Source: Strigamia acuminata (taxonomy: Eukaryota > Arthropoda > Chilopoda > Geophilomorpha > Linotaeniidae). Taken from it: a stretch of DNA of 64,000 nucleotides. Below the pieces are notes generated by a model. The model had not been told where the DNA came from, ran no database searches, and was given only the letters and a program-made list of their open reading frames with translations. The position numbers and the translations under genes were made by a program. Shown in pieces: positions 22,353-34,000 of the stretch. Where the stretch lies: positions 9,915,060 through 9,979,059 of the forward strand of contig OX442314.1 of assembly GCA_949358305.1 (NCBI GenBank). Direction: 5' to 3'. The first letter of the stretch is position 1. The number at the start of each line of letters is the position of its first letter.

Positions 22353-22542
22353 AAGCCGCATCCGAAAAGCCGTTGAGACTAAACAACCTTTTAAACAAGC
22401 TGTTGAGATGTAAATGTAGTGTTTATTTGATCTGGTTGGCCTAACTGAGGGTTTAGTCCATCTAAGGATATGCAAACAACATTTAAACTACAAAACATGT
22501 TTAACTGCTATTTTAAACAAGCTTTTCGAATGCAGCTATTTT
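22353..22542. repeat. Inverted-repeat element, diverged
   Basis: GCCGCATCCGAAAAGC at the left is repeated inverted as GCTGCATTCGAAAAGC at the right, and AAACAAGC segments are also inverted inside. No clear target duplication, so the ends are approximate. Confidence 0.4.
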
Positions 22543-24354
22543 TCCAGCAACTTTTGTTGTTCAAATGCTGTCTACAATTTGCATGTAGACTGGTTTAGAA
22601 AAATAAACCAGACTAGGTGAATTTTTTAATTCAGCTAGTGTACCATGTGGTTAAATGAAGTTGTGCTTCTTTTTGCCCTTAACCCAAAACCTAGAAAATT
22701 CTGTGTAAGGTGAATGTGCTAATGAAGCTACTGGCAGAGAACTAAGTATTTCTTGGATTGTTGATGTCAATGTTTTACTTAATTCTTAATCAATAAATGT
22801 GCTGATTTTGCAATAACTTTAACTGAACGAATGAAAATCTAAATTACTGGAGATTTCATTCACCCAGGGGTGACCATGAGGAGGCAGAGAGTTGGATTAT
22901 GATTAAACTCAACGTTTGGGTTTTCGAAGTGGCATATCGGTTGCAGAATCTTGGAATTTGATATTTTCCTGCAGAATTTGTCGAAAACTTCATAAAAACT
23001 CCCACGATTTTATCAAGGGGCTCCATCTTTGCAGGGGGCCCATTGATTTCCATAATATTCAATGAGAATCTTTTAAGGGACCACATATGGCCCACCGGTC
23101 ACACTTTGCCTGATATACGATCACTTCAGCCTAAGTAAGTTTCTTGACCTCTCTCAGCAGCTTTGGAGAATAGTGAAGTTGTGAGAGTCACAAAGCCTAA
23201 CTTAAAGGGAGAAGAGAAATGGATTTTGCTAAAGTTTGTATAGAAATTTCTTCGGAAGTGTACAGAGATCAGATTGCCGCATGACCGTTTGAGCCGGTGA
23301 GTAAGTTTCTTTTCACTTGACATTTGTTGGGTCTTTGGAGAATGATGAAGCTGGGAAACCCATTACTATGAGCTTCAACTCTACTGAATCTCTTTTGTCA
23401 AGTTTAAGGTGGATGACAGGGAACTATAAATGCTTGCCAAAGCTTCGTGGTTTTATTTTGTATGGGATATGCGAAATGCATTAAAGGGGTTTAGAAGTCT
23501 AAGATGTAATGCTTCCATGCGATTTTCTTGTTTATTTATTTAATCTATTTCTTTATTCCACTTTTTAGTAACCTCAGTCTAATTCCATATGTAATTACAG
23601 CATTTGTCCCCTTTTCCTTTTTTGTAATCGATCTGATCGATTGAATTGGCGCCGTCTAGGTGGCGCTGCTGTCATTTTGACTAAGGACGTTGGCTTCAAC
23701 CCCAGAACTAGACTCTTTCATTAAAGTTATGCCTACCATATTATTTTATATTTTTTGCACTAAAAGGAAGAAAGAAAAAACTAATTGGTATCAGTTTACG
23801 CTCACTATTAAAGGCAAGCGAGGCGGAAATAATGTGCAATTAATTTGATTAATTGATCAATTATTTAAATGCTGAATTTTGCAATGAAAATACCTGAAAG
23901 TGGAATTTGATGTTGTGCTTGAACTTTTTTTCTTCTTTCTATTCTCTTTTGCAGGTTAATTTGTTTGGAAGGTTTTGAGTAGTGTCAGGCTTTAATTAAT
24001 TTTTGATGAATTTGATGCCGTGCGAGTCGCAATCAAAGTTTGTGTTGTTGTAGGCCCCTTGAGCTGCTTCATTACCTGATGTTAATTGATTGGTCCGGCG
24101 TCCTTTCTCTGATCTCATTAGTTGAGTTTTGTGCTTGAGCTGTAAAGGCGCGTGCAATCCATTTCGCGCATGCATGCTTTTCGAACTTTGTTGGAGCTTG
24201 TTTTAGTAGTTTAATTTGTCGTTGTGAGTGTCGGGTTAGGAAAATAAAACCAATTATATTCATCTCTGTTAGACATGTCACAAATGTAGTTATTTTGTGT
24301 CACCTGGCAAAGTGTATTTGAAATCCCAAATGAGGGTCATCTGTTTTCGTAATA
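22543..24354. other. No supported gene
   Basis: Unique-looking AT-rich sequence. ORFs are all under 80 codons and without recognisable motifs. No tandem repeats. Confidence 0.45.
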
Positions 24355-24698
24355 CTTTGTTCGCACCAGAAAGTTTGGGCTAGCCCAAAGTTTAAATCTA
24401 GTTCTGATTTTTGGTGCAAACGCATCAAGCCCAAAATTATCTAGTTTAAAATTTTTTTAACTAGATAATTCTAATCCAGTTGTGTGAACTAGATAATTGC
24501 CAAAGAATTAGATAACTGCCAAGGTCACTTCCCACAATTCTGTGCGTAATGTGGACAGTTGATTGTCTATTGGCTGCATGCTAGCCTATATATGTGGCTT
24601 TTTGGTGTGAACGCTCTAGCCTGAACTTTTTAAGCTAATATATGGCCAGAACCAGATTTAAACTTTGGGCTAGCCCAAACTTTCTGGTTCGAACAAGG
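24355..24698. mobile_element. MITE family 2, copy B, TA target duplication
   Basis: Same family as 919-1269, with ends CTTTGTTCGCACCAG and inverted CCTTGTTCGAACCAG and TA on both sides. Similar along the whole length with scattered substitutions and small deletions. It may interrupt the SINE-like repeat that continues at 24708. Confidence 0.85.
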
Positions 24699-24707
24699 TA
24701 TTACATC

Positions 24708-24899
24708 ACAGAAGTTAAGCAGCATAGGATGAACGGCTGGGACCCTCATTTGTTGTTTCTCATCCTTGTCTGACTAAGATACTGTTTCCAGGAGAAGATA
24801 TCTACCATCTGCTTCCAACTAGGTTTTCTGTGGTTTTTGCAGCTCGCAGTGCAAATGCATGGTGGGTCCTTAAGAAATTCCCATGCAAGTATTCCACTA
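24708..24899 (+). repeat. SINE-like repeat, possibly 5S rRNA-derived head
   Basis: The first part (CAGAAGTTAAGCAGC, then GGATGAACGGCTGGGA) resembles the internal promoter region of 5S rRNA with a deletion. The 3' part (GGTTTTCTGTGGTTTTTGC, then GTGCAAATGCATGGTGGGTC) recurs at about 26605 and 43905. This combination suggests a 5S-headed SINE (SINE3-like), though the 5S match is short. Confidence 0.45.
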
Positions 24900-25925
24900 A
24901 CAAGGGGAGCACATGAATAACACACTCACAGATTGTTGTCATATTAAACAAGAAGGATTGTTATATCATGCTGAATGAGACTCTAAAGTAATTTCATTTC
25001 ATAAACAGCCAACAATGCAAACAATGAGCTCAAAGTTTGCACTATTTTGTCTGTGTATGCATCCAATCTGAGCAATCAGGCCTAGTGTATGAATACTGTA
25101 AACAACAGTTGCTAGGTAAAAAATAGTTCCAAGATCCAAGTTCAATTTTATCATTTGAGATTTAATGATGTCATTTCCTCATTTGATATCACATGACATA
25201 TGACATCAGAACTTTGTTCACCAACATGACTGTCTTCAAGAAGGCAATAATAGTTTGTAGTGGTGGTGCAGTGGTTAGGCAATGGACTAGGAATCTTTCC
25301 ACACAGGTTCAAATCCTGCTGTCTGTGAAAATTTTTTACTTTTATTTTTAATTTTTTTAGCAGTAATTTAATGTTTGTAATTTTATGTTTGTTAAAAAAT
25401 TAAAATTTTTTTAATTAAAGTTTTCTAAAAACAAACATAAAATTACAAACATTAAATTTACTGCTAAAAAAATTAAAAAATAAAAGTAAAAAATTTTCAC
25501 AGACAGCAGGATTTGAACCTGTGTGGAAAGATTCCTAGTCCATTGCCTAACCACTGCACCACCACTACAAACTATTATTGCCTTCTTGAAGACAGTCATG
25601 TTGGTGAACAAAGTTCTGATGTCATATGTCATGTGATATCAAATGAGGAAATGACATCATTAAATCTCAAATGATAAAATTGAACTTGGATCTTGGAACT
25701 ATTTTTTACCTAGCAACTGTTGTTTACAGTATTCATACACTAGGCCTGATTGCTCAGATTGGATGCATACACAGACAAAATAGTGCAAACTTTGAGCTCA
25801 TTGTTTGCATTGTTGGCTGTTTATGGAATGAAATTACTTTAGAGTCTCATTCAGCATGATATAACAATCCTTCTTGTTTAATATGACAACAATCTGTGAG
25901 TGTGTTATTCATGTGCTCCCCTTGT
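24900..25925. repeat. Large near-perfect palindrome, ~492-bp arms, 40-bp centre
   Basis: The left arm 24900-25391 and right arm 25432-25925 are reverse complements with only two 1-bp length differences that I can find. The 40-bp centre is AT-rich. Each arm carries one copy of a tRNA-like sequence. The flanks ATGCAAGTATTCCACTA and ATGCTAAGTATCTCACTA look like a degenerate direct repeat. The near-identity of the arms means it is either recent or kept alike by gene conversion. Confidence 0.92.
25258..25328 (+). ncRNA. tRNA-like sequence (tRNA-Ser/Leu-related, SINE promoter or pseudogene)
   Basis: It has an A-box-like GGTGCAGTGGTTAGGC and a B-box GGTTCAAATCC at normal spacing. The stretch ATGGACTAGGAATC resembles the anticodon arm of tRNA-Ser. 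The acceptor stem does not pair well and there is no long variable arm, so I do not call it a functional tRNA. The inverted copy lies at about 25495-25565 on the minus strand. Confidence 0.5.
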
Positions 25926-26600
25926 AAATGACATGCTAAGTATCTCACTACGTACACTTATTTCAATTTTGTGGTCTGAAGCAGAAGCTAGAACCTGAGG
26001 TCTGAACAAGAATCTAGAACCTGAGGAATGAATCAGAAGCTAGAACCTGTGGTCTTGTCCTGGAGCAGGAATCTGAAAGCCTGGGTTTAGGTCTTGAGGT
26101 GTTGGTTCTGAATCTGGAACATGAGGTCTAGGGGTGGAGCAGGAACCTGAGATTTTGACCCTGAAGCAGGAGTCTAAGGTTTTAGGCCTGGGGCTGCAAT
26201 CTGAAGTCTTTGGCTTAGAGATAGGACCTGAGGTTTTGGGCCTAGGCAGAACCTGAGAATAAGATCCAAGGTTTGGGGCTTGGGTGGTATAACTCTAGGG
26301 GATAACTTTTGGAGGCCATGGACCCCTCATTGGTACCCTAAAGTTTTGGAGCTGGTGTAAAATGAATTATTCTGTTTAAATACTTTTTGACTTGTGGATA
26401 TAATGTCATAGTTATTTTTGAAAAAAATTAACAATTTTACAACACTTTTTTGCCTTTTAAAACACACTTTCCAGCATTGCAGTTGTGCAATTAGTGTCTC
26501 AAATAGAGATGATTACCAGCCACTTGTAATGTAAGCAACCAAGCTAATCCATCACAAAGAAACTTGCTCTTATGAATCAAACGCCTGACTAAACAAAATT
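25926..26600. other. Loose repeat of GAACCTGAGGTCT type, no gene
   Basis: About 25975-26280 consists of imperfect units with AGCAGGAATCTGAGGTCTTG-like content. No ORF of note. Confidence 0.45.
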
Positions 26601-26604
26601 AAAG

Positions 26605-26685
26605 GTTTTCAGCTGTTTCCTTGGTTTCTGGTGCAAATGCAAGGTTGGGTACTCAACAAAATCATTCCACAGAATGATCTTTTCT
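26605..26685 (+). repeat. SINE-like 3' fragment, second copy
   Basis: It shares TTGGTTTCTGGTGCAAATGC, then AAGGTTGGGT, with the copies at about 24820 and 43905. Confidence 0.5.
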
Positions 26686-26734
26686 TAAACTAATTATCCA
26701 GACAGTCAAGTTAAAAACAAATTCAATTTCTGTA

Positions 26735-26830
26735 TTTATTCGATTAAGAGTCGCTTTTGAATTGTGGCCGCCCTCGAGTTTTTGCGCCATCTGATGGTTG
26801 GAGTTGAAAATACTCATTCTGCCCGCGAAT
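26735..26830 (+). repeat. Dispersed repeat, copy 1 (GATTAAGAGTCGC type)
   Basis: It contains CGATTAAGAGTCGC, TTTTTGCGCCATCTG and GGTTGGAGTTGAAAATA. The same segments in the same order recur at about 29050-29180, where an extra segment separates the first two. Family unknown. Confidence 0.6.
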
Positions 26831-27446
26831 TGGCATGTCGCGCCAACCAATCTCGCGAGTAGTAAGCATCATCCGAATACGGTACGTTACGTACCAAATA
26901 CGACATTGCACCAATTACAATTAAGAGCCGCGGCTCAGAGAGCCAGTTTTAAATTGAAAAAATTCGGTAATGTTTTCTTTAATCATCTCCTCCATAATTA
27001 GATCAGAGGCAGAGTTTTGCACATGCTTGGTAAATTGTTTCTGAAGTCTCTTCAATGAGAAGCCACTTTTCCTCAAGGCAAACAATTAGTGATTTTTCGA
27101 AAAAACTAAATCCATAAGGCCTTCATTGTTTGTCTGTGTACCGTGTGTGGGTGTGTTAGATAATTGGTCGTCGGGAGCCAAACAAAGTGTCAAAAAACTC
27201 CCTTGTGCCTCCAAGATGTTTGTTCATTTCAAGTGAAATAAATACACAGAACTGGGTGTTTGCGGATTGCTTTGCTACTAAAACATTGCGGGCATCCAAA
27301 TAGAATTATGGAACATTTATGTCTATGAATTCTGCCCACTTTTCTGCCAGATGGGAACCAATAACAGAAAAGATGAATTTTCAGCTCTGAAATTTTTCTT
27401 CTATTGAAACCTTTCTGTCGAGTTATTCAGTCAAGTCAACAACATT
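26831..27446. other. No supported gene
   Basis: Mixed AT-rich sequence with no repeat, RNA or coding signal that I can identify. Confidence 0.45.
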
Positions 27447-28064
27447 AAAGCCTAGTACTCATGACACCATTCTGTCTTTGGAATGGTAACAGGAATCAAA
27501 GTCTTAAGTTTTCTGCCAAGGGTGGTACTCATAAAAATATTGTTTAGACTCTGAATCACCCTTGCATGTGGAAACGAATTGTTTTCCGCCCCAATGGTGC
27601 ACGGAAAAATTTAATTGTTTCAGACTCTGAATAAATTTTGTTTACCCAGAATTTTCTTGTTTTTCATCTAAAATTTGCAACTGGTCACAACCGGTTGCAA
27701 ACAAAGACACCCAACTACTACAATTGAACACGTTTGTTTTTCTAATTTCTGCAACCCCATGATGACATATACACACCACCGACAGCAGCCAGTATTAAAC
27801 CCAAAGAAACATCTTCATAGTCATCTTCAGCCTCAGATAAGTCGGACAAAGCTTCATTGTCATTGCCAGCCATTTGCAAAACAAGCAACAATGACTCACA
27901 CAGTTTAAGAGTGCGGAAACTTTCTGGTGACAATTTCATGAGTACCACAAATTTATCAGACTCTGAATAAAAAGAGGATAAAACATTCTGCTTGAAATGG
28001 TGCTGTTGAAAAATTAAGACTGTAAAAATATTTAGACTCTGAAAGCTTATGAGTACTAGGTTTA
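27447..28064. mobile_element. Possible diverged element with inverted CCTAGTACTCAT ends
   Basis: TTAAAGCCTAGTACTCAT at the left is matched inverted by ATGAGTACTAGGTTTAA at the right. Inner segments with TTTAGACTCTGAA also recur. No clear target duplication. A 120-codon ORF at 27742-28104 is probably chance. Confidence 0.4.
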
Positions 28065-29045
28065 AGACAGAAAGTTTCTGAAACAAATGAACCAGGAAGT
28101 TCACGAGAGATTTCCTGCTTAGCCGGTTGCTGGCAGTCTACAAAACAACATGGTATTGCCAATGCTGAGAATCCAATGATTTCCCTAAAGCTTAATTCAG
28201 GCAAAACACACAAACCCTTTGACCTTTAAATTAATCCGGACTGGAACAAAAGCAAAGCAATTTGAGTTGAATTGTGGAAGGCTTTTGTGGTTGAGGGTTT
28301 TGTTTTGGAAGTTGGAGGGAGTGAATCTCATCATCCCTTGGCGTGTTCTGGGTGAAGGATTTAACGGTGTCCCTTTCAACTCAGTCAGGAAGGAGAGGAG
28401 AGGACAGGAAAGAGTTAGAGACGCTAAGACGTGCCTTTGAGGTGTACTTTGATCTTTTTCCTTCCTATTTATCGATTGGAATTTCTTTGCTTAAACTTTT
28501 CGGTCGAAAGCGATTCAGTTTGACGGTTGAAGTCATCTTTTTAAGCTGAATTATATCTGTAATTTATGATGATGGTAAGCGAGAACAAACTGCTAATACT
28601 CCCCATTTGGTTTTAATTAAGAAGGTTTAAATTACTGCCTAATTTGCATAGTTGAAATTAATGTGCGGAAAGGAAAGATAGGAGTTGCCAATTGGCTGCA
28701 TTTCTGTGACATTTGGTAACCAAATATTAGTTTACTGAAACAGATTTTTTGGTTGGGTGTTCGCTGTTCGGTAGTCGGTCGATGAGTTTGCAGTTTGTGT
28801 GACCAGATGCTAAAAATCAGACAAAAGGTCAGTTTGCTGGTCAGCTATTAACAAGAAAGTGCTGTTGTCATAGGAATAGCCGAAGGTAGCGGCATCACCT
28901 TCCTCTATGGCATTGGGTGAAGTCAAAGGTATACAGCAAGAATCAATAAAGGGAGGAAGTGCTTAACTTGTAAGTCAATGCTTCTTAACTGCTGGTAAAT
29001 TCAGCCTTTGGGGATGCGAGATAGGTTTTCTGGGTGTTTAATATT
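28065..29045. other. No supported gene
   Basis: Overlapping short ORFs at 28219-28549 have no similarity or splice context. No repeats were recognised. Confidence 0.4.
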
Positions 29046-29185
29046 GTATTTAACGATTAAGAGTCGCCCTTGAATTGTAGTTGCTCTTGAATAGCAGCCC
29101 AAGAATCAACAGAAAAAATCAACTAGTTTTTGCGCCATCTGGTAGTTGGAGTTGAAAATAATCATTCTGCCCGCCAAGATCGTCC
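29046..29185 (+). repeat. Dispersed repeat, copy 2 (GATTAAGAGTCGC type)
   Basis: The matching copy of the repeat at 26735, with an insertion of about 45 bases between GATTAAGAGTCGC and TTTTTGCGCCATCTG. Confidence 0.6.
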
Positions 29186-29904
29186 AGGTAAGGGACATGC
29201 GCATGCTCAGAGCATATTTACCAGCACGTCTTTTTGACACACCCACTCGTGACAAACGCCACAATACCAGGGGAAATCAAAAACTGCGCCATGTTGATTT
29301 CCTCGCTAGGATTTACGCCCAATCCACACCTTCCAAGTGTCGTATGTATATCCCCGAAAGAAAAAATCAAAGGAATTCATAGAATTGCACATAAGTCTGG
29401 GTGTATCTATCCACCATTAATCACATTTTCATGCTTTTCTGATTTCCCCTGCTCTAATATGCTGCGTAAAGCCGAAGGTATACTACAGCAACAGCGACAT
29501 AATCGTTGTGGCTTTTTGTAGAGGTTTTGGATCAGAAAATAAGCCTACACTGTGTAGGAAAAAAAAGAACACGACATTTAATCCTGTGGAACATGGATGC
29601 TTGGCAACGAATACATGTGTAAGAGACAACAGTAGCCAGGCAGCAAAACAATGTGTTAAATGATACAAGTAAGGTGGCACATTTGGTACCTCGCTAAATA
29701 CACAATTGTAAATGGAAATAAAACATATGAGGCAATATTTAAATAAGCACTAATTATAAATTAAAACTAATTAAATATACAAATGCAAAGAACGGAGAAC
29801 CAAAAGCCGTTAGCTGAAGCGCTTTTTACTCATGCAGCAAAGCCAGTTTAAAAGTTATGCTGTAGCTTTAAGGGGCAGAATATTTCAATTTAGTATAATT
29901 AATT
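29186..29904. other. No supported gene
   Basis: AT-rich sequence up to the LTR element. Nothing recognised. Confidence 0.45.
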
Positions 29905-29908
29905 AAAT

Positions 29909-31024
29909 TGTAATGAGCTCAAATTTCACTATAAAATAATAGTGAAATTTCTTTCTCATTGGTGCCGCATCGGGACTTATCAAAATTCTACTAAAACTCA
30001 ACTCTAAAATCTTAACTGACTAATCAAAGAAGAAATAATCACTAATTAGTTCTTAAATAAAGGAAAAAGATTTATTCTTGGCTTGAATAAACTAATAGTA
30101 AAATACAATTAAATAATAGGAATTAAAGGTAAAAGTAATAATAATTGAAGGTGAAATGGCGAAAATAATACAAAATAGCGGCGATGGCTTGTCGCTCGCT
30201 CTCGAACTTCGTTCTTCACTCGACGCTCGCTCTCGAACCTCGTTCTTCGCTCGACGCTCGCTCTCGGACCTCGATACTCGCTCTCGGACCTCAATGCCCG
30301 CCCCAAACCTCAAAACGGCGTCTAAACTTCACTCTTTACTCACGATGTTCATTCCTGGTTAAACCGGACAAATTTCCGAATTCTTGGTGACTTGAACTCG
30401 GACACAATTCCGACTCTTCTTCCTTGATGACTCCGTGGTTGCGGCAAATTCCGCTTTATGTTGACTGGGACAAATTTCCCAATGAGGATTTCTCATCCAA
30501 ACAATGGCTGCTTGGCAAGAATGATGATCTCTCCAAACAATGGCTGCTTGGCAAGATGAAAATCCCACTGATGAATATGCTCAATCAGCAAGATAAATTT
30601 CCCACTACTGGATGTACACAGTAGCAAGAACTCCCACAATAACTTTATGTTATTGTAAGAAATGAGTCTCAATACTCAAGAACATCTCAAAACTGCTTTA
30701 GCAATTTGCAAGAAGGAGTCTAAATACTCAGGCAATCTTTCACCAAATCCACTTGAAGAATTGTATTTTCCCAGGGTAGATTTTGTGACTTGTTGCTCTC
30801 AAAGTTGATTTCAGACTGAAGATTTTTCCTCATTCTCTGCAGGAAGCATTTCCTGTTACAGGAAGCTCATGGGCTGGTTGCCCTGGCAACCACCCTCATG
30901 TCTTCAAGTTATGCCAGACTTCCTGTTCAGGCATAAAAAATAAACTCAAATAAAAATATGAAATATATAAAATATTTCCAGACACATTTCTGTTCTTCAT
31001 CTAGTGACCACTAGGGTCACTACA
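29909..31024 (-). repeat. 3' LTR of the non-pol LTR element
   Basis: 1116 bp with TG...CA ends (TGTAGTGACC to CTCATTACA on the minus strand). It contains GC-rich tandem units of GCTCGCTCTCG type (about 30190-30300) and a direct repeat of CCAAACAATGGCTGCTTGGC (about 30497 and 30533). ORFs here are identical in both LTRs and not convincing. Confidence 0.93.
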
Positions 31025-31040
31025 CTTCCCCCCTTTTTGG
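31025..31040 (-). promoter_or_regulatory. Polypurine tract of the non-pol LTR element
   Basis: The minus strand reads CCAAAAAGGGGGGAAG directly before the 3' LTR TG. This fixes the element's orientation and agrees with the ORF direction. Confidence 0.88.
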
Positions 31041-31060
31041 GAAGTTAGTTCCTAACTTCT

Positions 31061-34000
31061 CTAAACTTCATCGTCGTATCCCGAGGCGAAATCCATAACT
31101 GGGATATCGGACTCGGACTTCAAAATTTTTGGTAGACCTCTTGTCTGGTCAATCTTTGCTCTGGACAACCCACTATTTAATCGAGCTGGTTGATTGACTT
31201 GCATTAGTTCGCCTTGGGATTTCGTTGGATCATTCCTTGTCGTCACCGATTGATTCTGTCCAGTAATTGCAACTGTTGTCCTGCTCCCAGGGCTAAAATC
31301 CTGCCAACCGCTTCTTCCGGCATATTCTTTCAATTGTCCGGTCCAGTTGACTTGAATAGGCAATTGGTCTTCAGTTGTGTGCTCAAACGATTTGGAACAG
31401 GCATCTTCCAAAACTTTGCCTGAGTCAGCTCGATCATTCTGAGTTTTAACATTCATTTCTGGTGTTGTCGCCACTAATTGTTGTTGCACAGCTGATGCGT
31501 TTGTTGCTTCAAAATTCAATGGCTTTTTGCTTTCCATTAATGTGATTTTATTCCCTGCAATCTTCTCAATTTCAAGCCACTGCTTCTGGATTTCCGGTTG
31601 AGTGTTTGGCAAATCTACATGTTGAATTCTGAACTCCTCCAATAAAAAACTTGCAACTGGCTGTTTTCCTTCAGATGTACTCTTAATTGTAACTGTAGTG
31701 GGCACTGTAGCTCTGCTGTCTGAATTGCTACAATCAGATTTTTTAACAGTATCTGAAAAATTAATCTTGGACTTATTTCCAATTGCAACTGCACTGACAA
31801 TATGTTTCTGTAGGTCAGTTGATTCAGTGTAGCTTGCGTAACTAAGCTTCATTGCAGTTTTAACTTCACTGGACTCCATGAAGTGTTGATCAACTTGGAT
31901 TATTTGATTTGGTTGCTTTTCCAATAAATTAATTTTTGAAATGTTTTCAGTTGTGATTGAGCTGGCAGCAAATTTTGGTAACTCAATTGATTGAGTGTTG
32001 TGTTGCTTCAAGTCAATTCTCTGCAAAGTTTTTTCCAAAATTCTGTTTTCTTTTTCTGTTGGTCGTGGACCTTGTTTTTCAATTTGACCAATTGATGTTA
32101 ATACTTGGCAATCTTGATTTTCTGGTCGTCCTTTCAATCCTGTATTTGTATGCTGTTTACTGCAAAGCATCTTGTAATCATCTGTTTGTAGAGGTTTTTC
32201 ATTTTCATGTTCACTCCTTGTATCTCCAGATGTTTGGATTGTTTCTACCAGTTTAACTTCAGACCTTTCCTCTAATTGAATCAATTGCTGTTTAGCTTGG
32301 ATTCTTTTCTTTGGCAGCTTCTCCACTTTTTCTTTGGTGTCTTGAGTTTCATTTGCCAAATCCAGTCGCTGATAACAATTTTTGATCAAAATTTTTACTT
32401 CCTGTAGGTCTTCAGAAGTTATATTTTCCAGTATGTTCTTCAGAGCCACGATGAAATATTTGGAGGGCCACTCTGAATTCTGCCGACATAATTTCGGTGA
32501 AAACGTGGAATCTTGTAACATTACATTATCTGTCAGTCGTTTGATCACTTTTCGAAGTTGTTTTCGAACAATTTTCGTTTCTCGAACCAGACATTTATTT
32601 TCTGATTTTCTAGGATTCCTGGATGAATTTTGATTCTTTTTCTCTTTTTCCATCACTCTTCCCCCCTTTTTTGGAAATGGTTGAACTTGTTCATCAGTTT
32701 CAAAATCTACACTTTTTGGAAAAAGCAATGGATTTTCTTCTAAGTTTTCAAAAATCAAATTTTCTGTGTCCGATTCGATAATTTTTTCTGCAATCTGTGC
32801 ATCATCTTGGTTCTTCTTATCATCAGAATTTTGTGTATCCTGTAGAGGTTGCGCATTTTTGTGAGCTTGCATTTTGTCCGATTTGGACGCACTTTGTGTA
32901 ATTTTATCACTTTCGACACCCTGTGTGCCTTCTGCATGTCGTGTGTCTTCTGCACTTTGCACACTTTTTTCTTTTTGTTGTCTACCATCTATGGCTGTTT
33001 TTTGGTCATTGAAATTTTCGAAATTGATTGATCTTTGATGGTGACGATCATTTTCGTTTGGCCAGCCTGCCATACATGTGTCAACTTGTGTTTGGCCAAG
33101 TTCTCTGTTTGCTGTGGACATTCTGATGTCATCTGGTTGTTGGAGGTTCTGCTTGTCCATGACATCAAATAACATTTTCTTCTGAGCAGGTGTTGAGGTT
33201 TGGTTATTATCTCTACCATATTTTGTATCGTCATTTCCTCGCTTTACTGCATTTCCTGTTGAATCCGTAATTGACTGTTCAACTTTCGACTGATGCATGA
33301 CACTTGCTGTATTCCTAACTGGTGGACACCGTGAATGTGCCATGTACCGCAGCTCTTGTGGATCTGGTTTTGACTTCTTTGCGTCTTCCTGAGCTGGTGG
33401 AGATGCTTTACGAAAATTTTCGTTTTCAACATGCAATGATGATTCCATTGTCTTCCCTTCTACGACGAGTGCTTGATTAAAGCTGTCAATCTTTTCCATT
33501 TTTTCAGAAGGTGTCTTTTTTGCAAAATTAATCGAAAATGTTTTCATTTCTAGAATTAAGCTTTTCCTCGATTCAGACATTGTTTCTGTTTCTTCACCAG
33601 ATGTAGATAACCTTTTTAATGCCTTCTTGACTGCATCCATTGCTACTGGCAATGACAATTTTTTGGCAACTTCAGAAAACCTTAAGTCCACTGGTGAGTT
33701 GTGTCTTTTCCTTGTGGTTACCTCAGCACTGGTCCCATATCTTAAAATTTTCTGGTCATCTCTGGATTGACGTTTCGTCTCTGCAGGACTGTCTCTAGTT
33801 TCGGTCTGTAAACGGCGACGTACTTCTTGTAATTTAAGTCGGGTTGGCGAGCGTACTGCTGATAATGCCGTGCTGTCAACTGATTTTCTGGTCGAAGTCT
33901 TCTTATCCGCCTTTATTAAACAACCTCTTTCTTCGGTTATTTCGATTGGTTCTTCGAACAACAATTTCGTGAGATCGCTTTTGCTTCGTGGAATGGATTT

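Noticed and set aside
25258-25328. Functional tRNA gene
   Set aside because: A and B boxes are present, but the acceptor stem does not pair and the variable arm of a Ser or Leu tRNA is missing. Better explained as a SINE promoter or pseudogene.
27742-28104. 120-codon minus-strand ORF containing an acidic segment
   Set aside because: It lies inside a probable diverged transposon and has no recognised motif.
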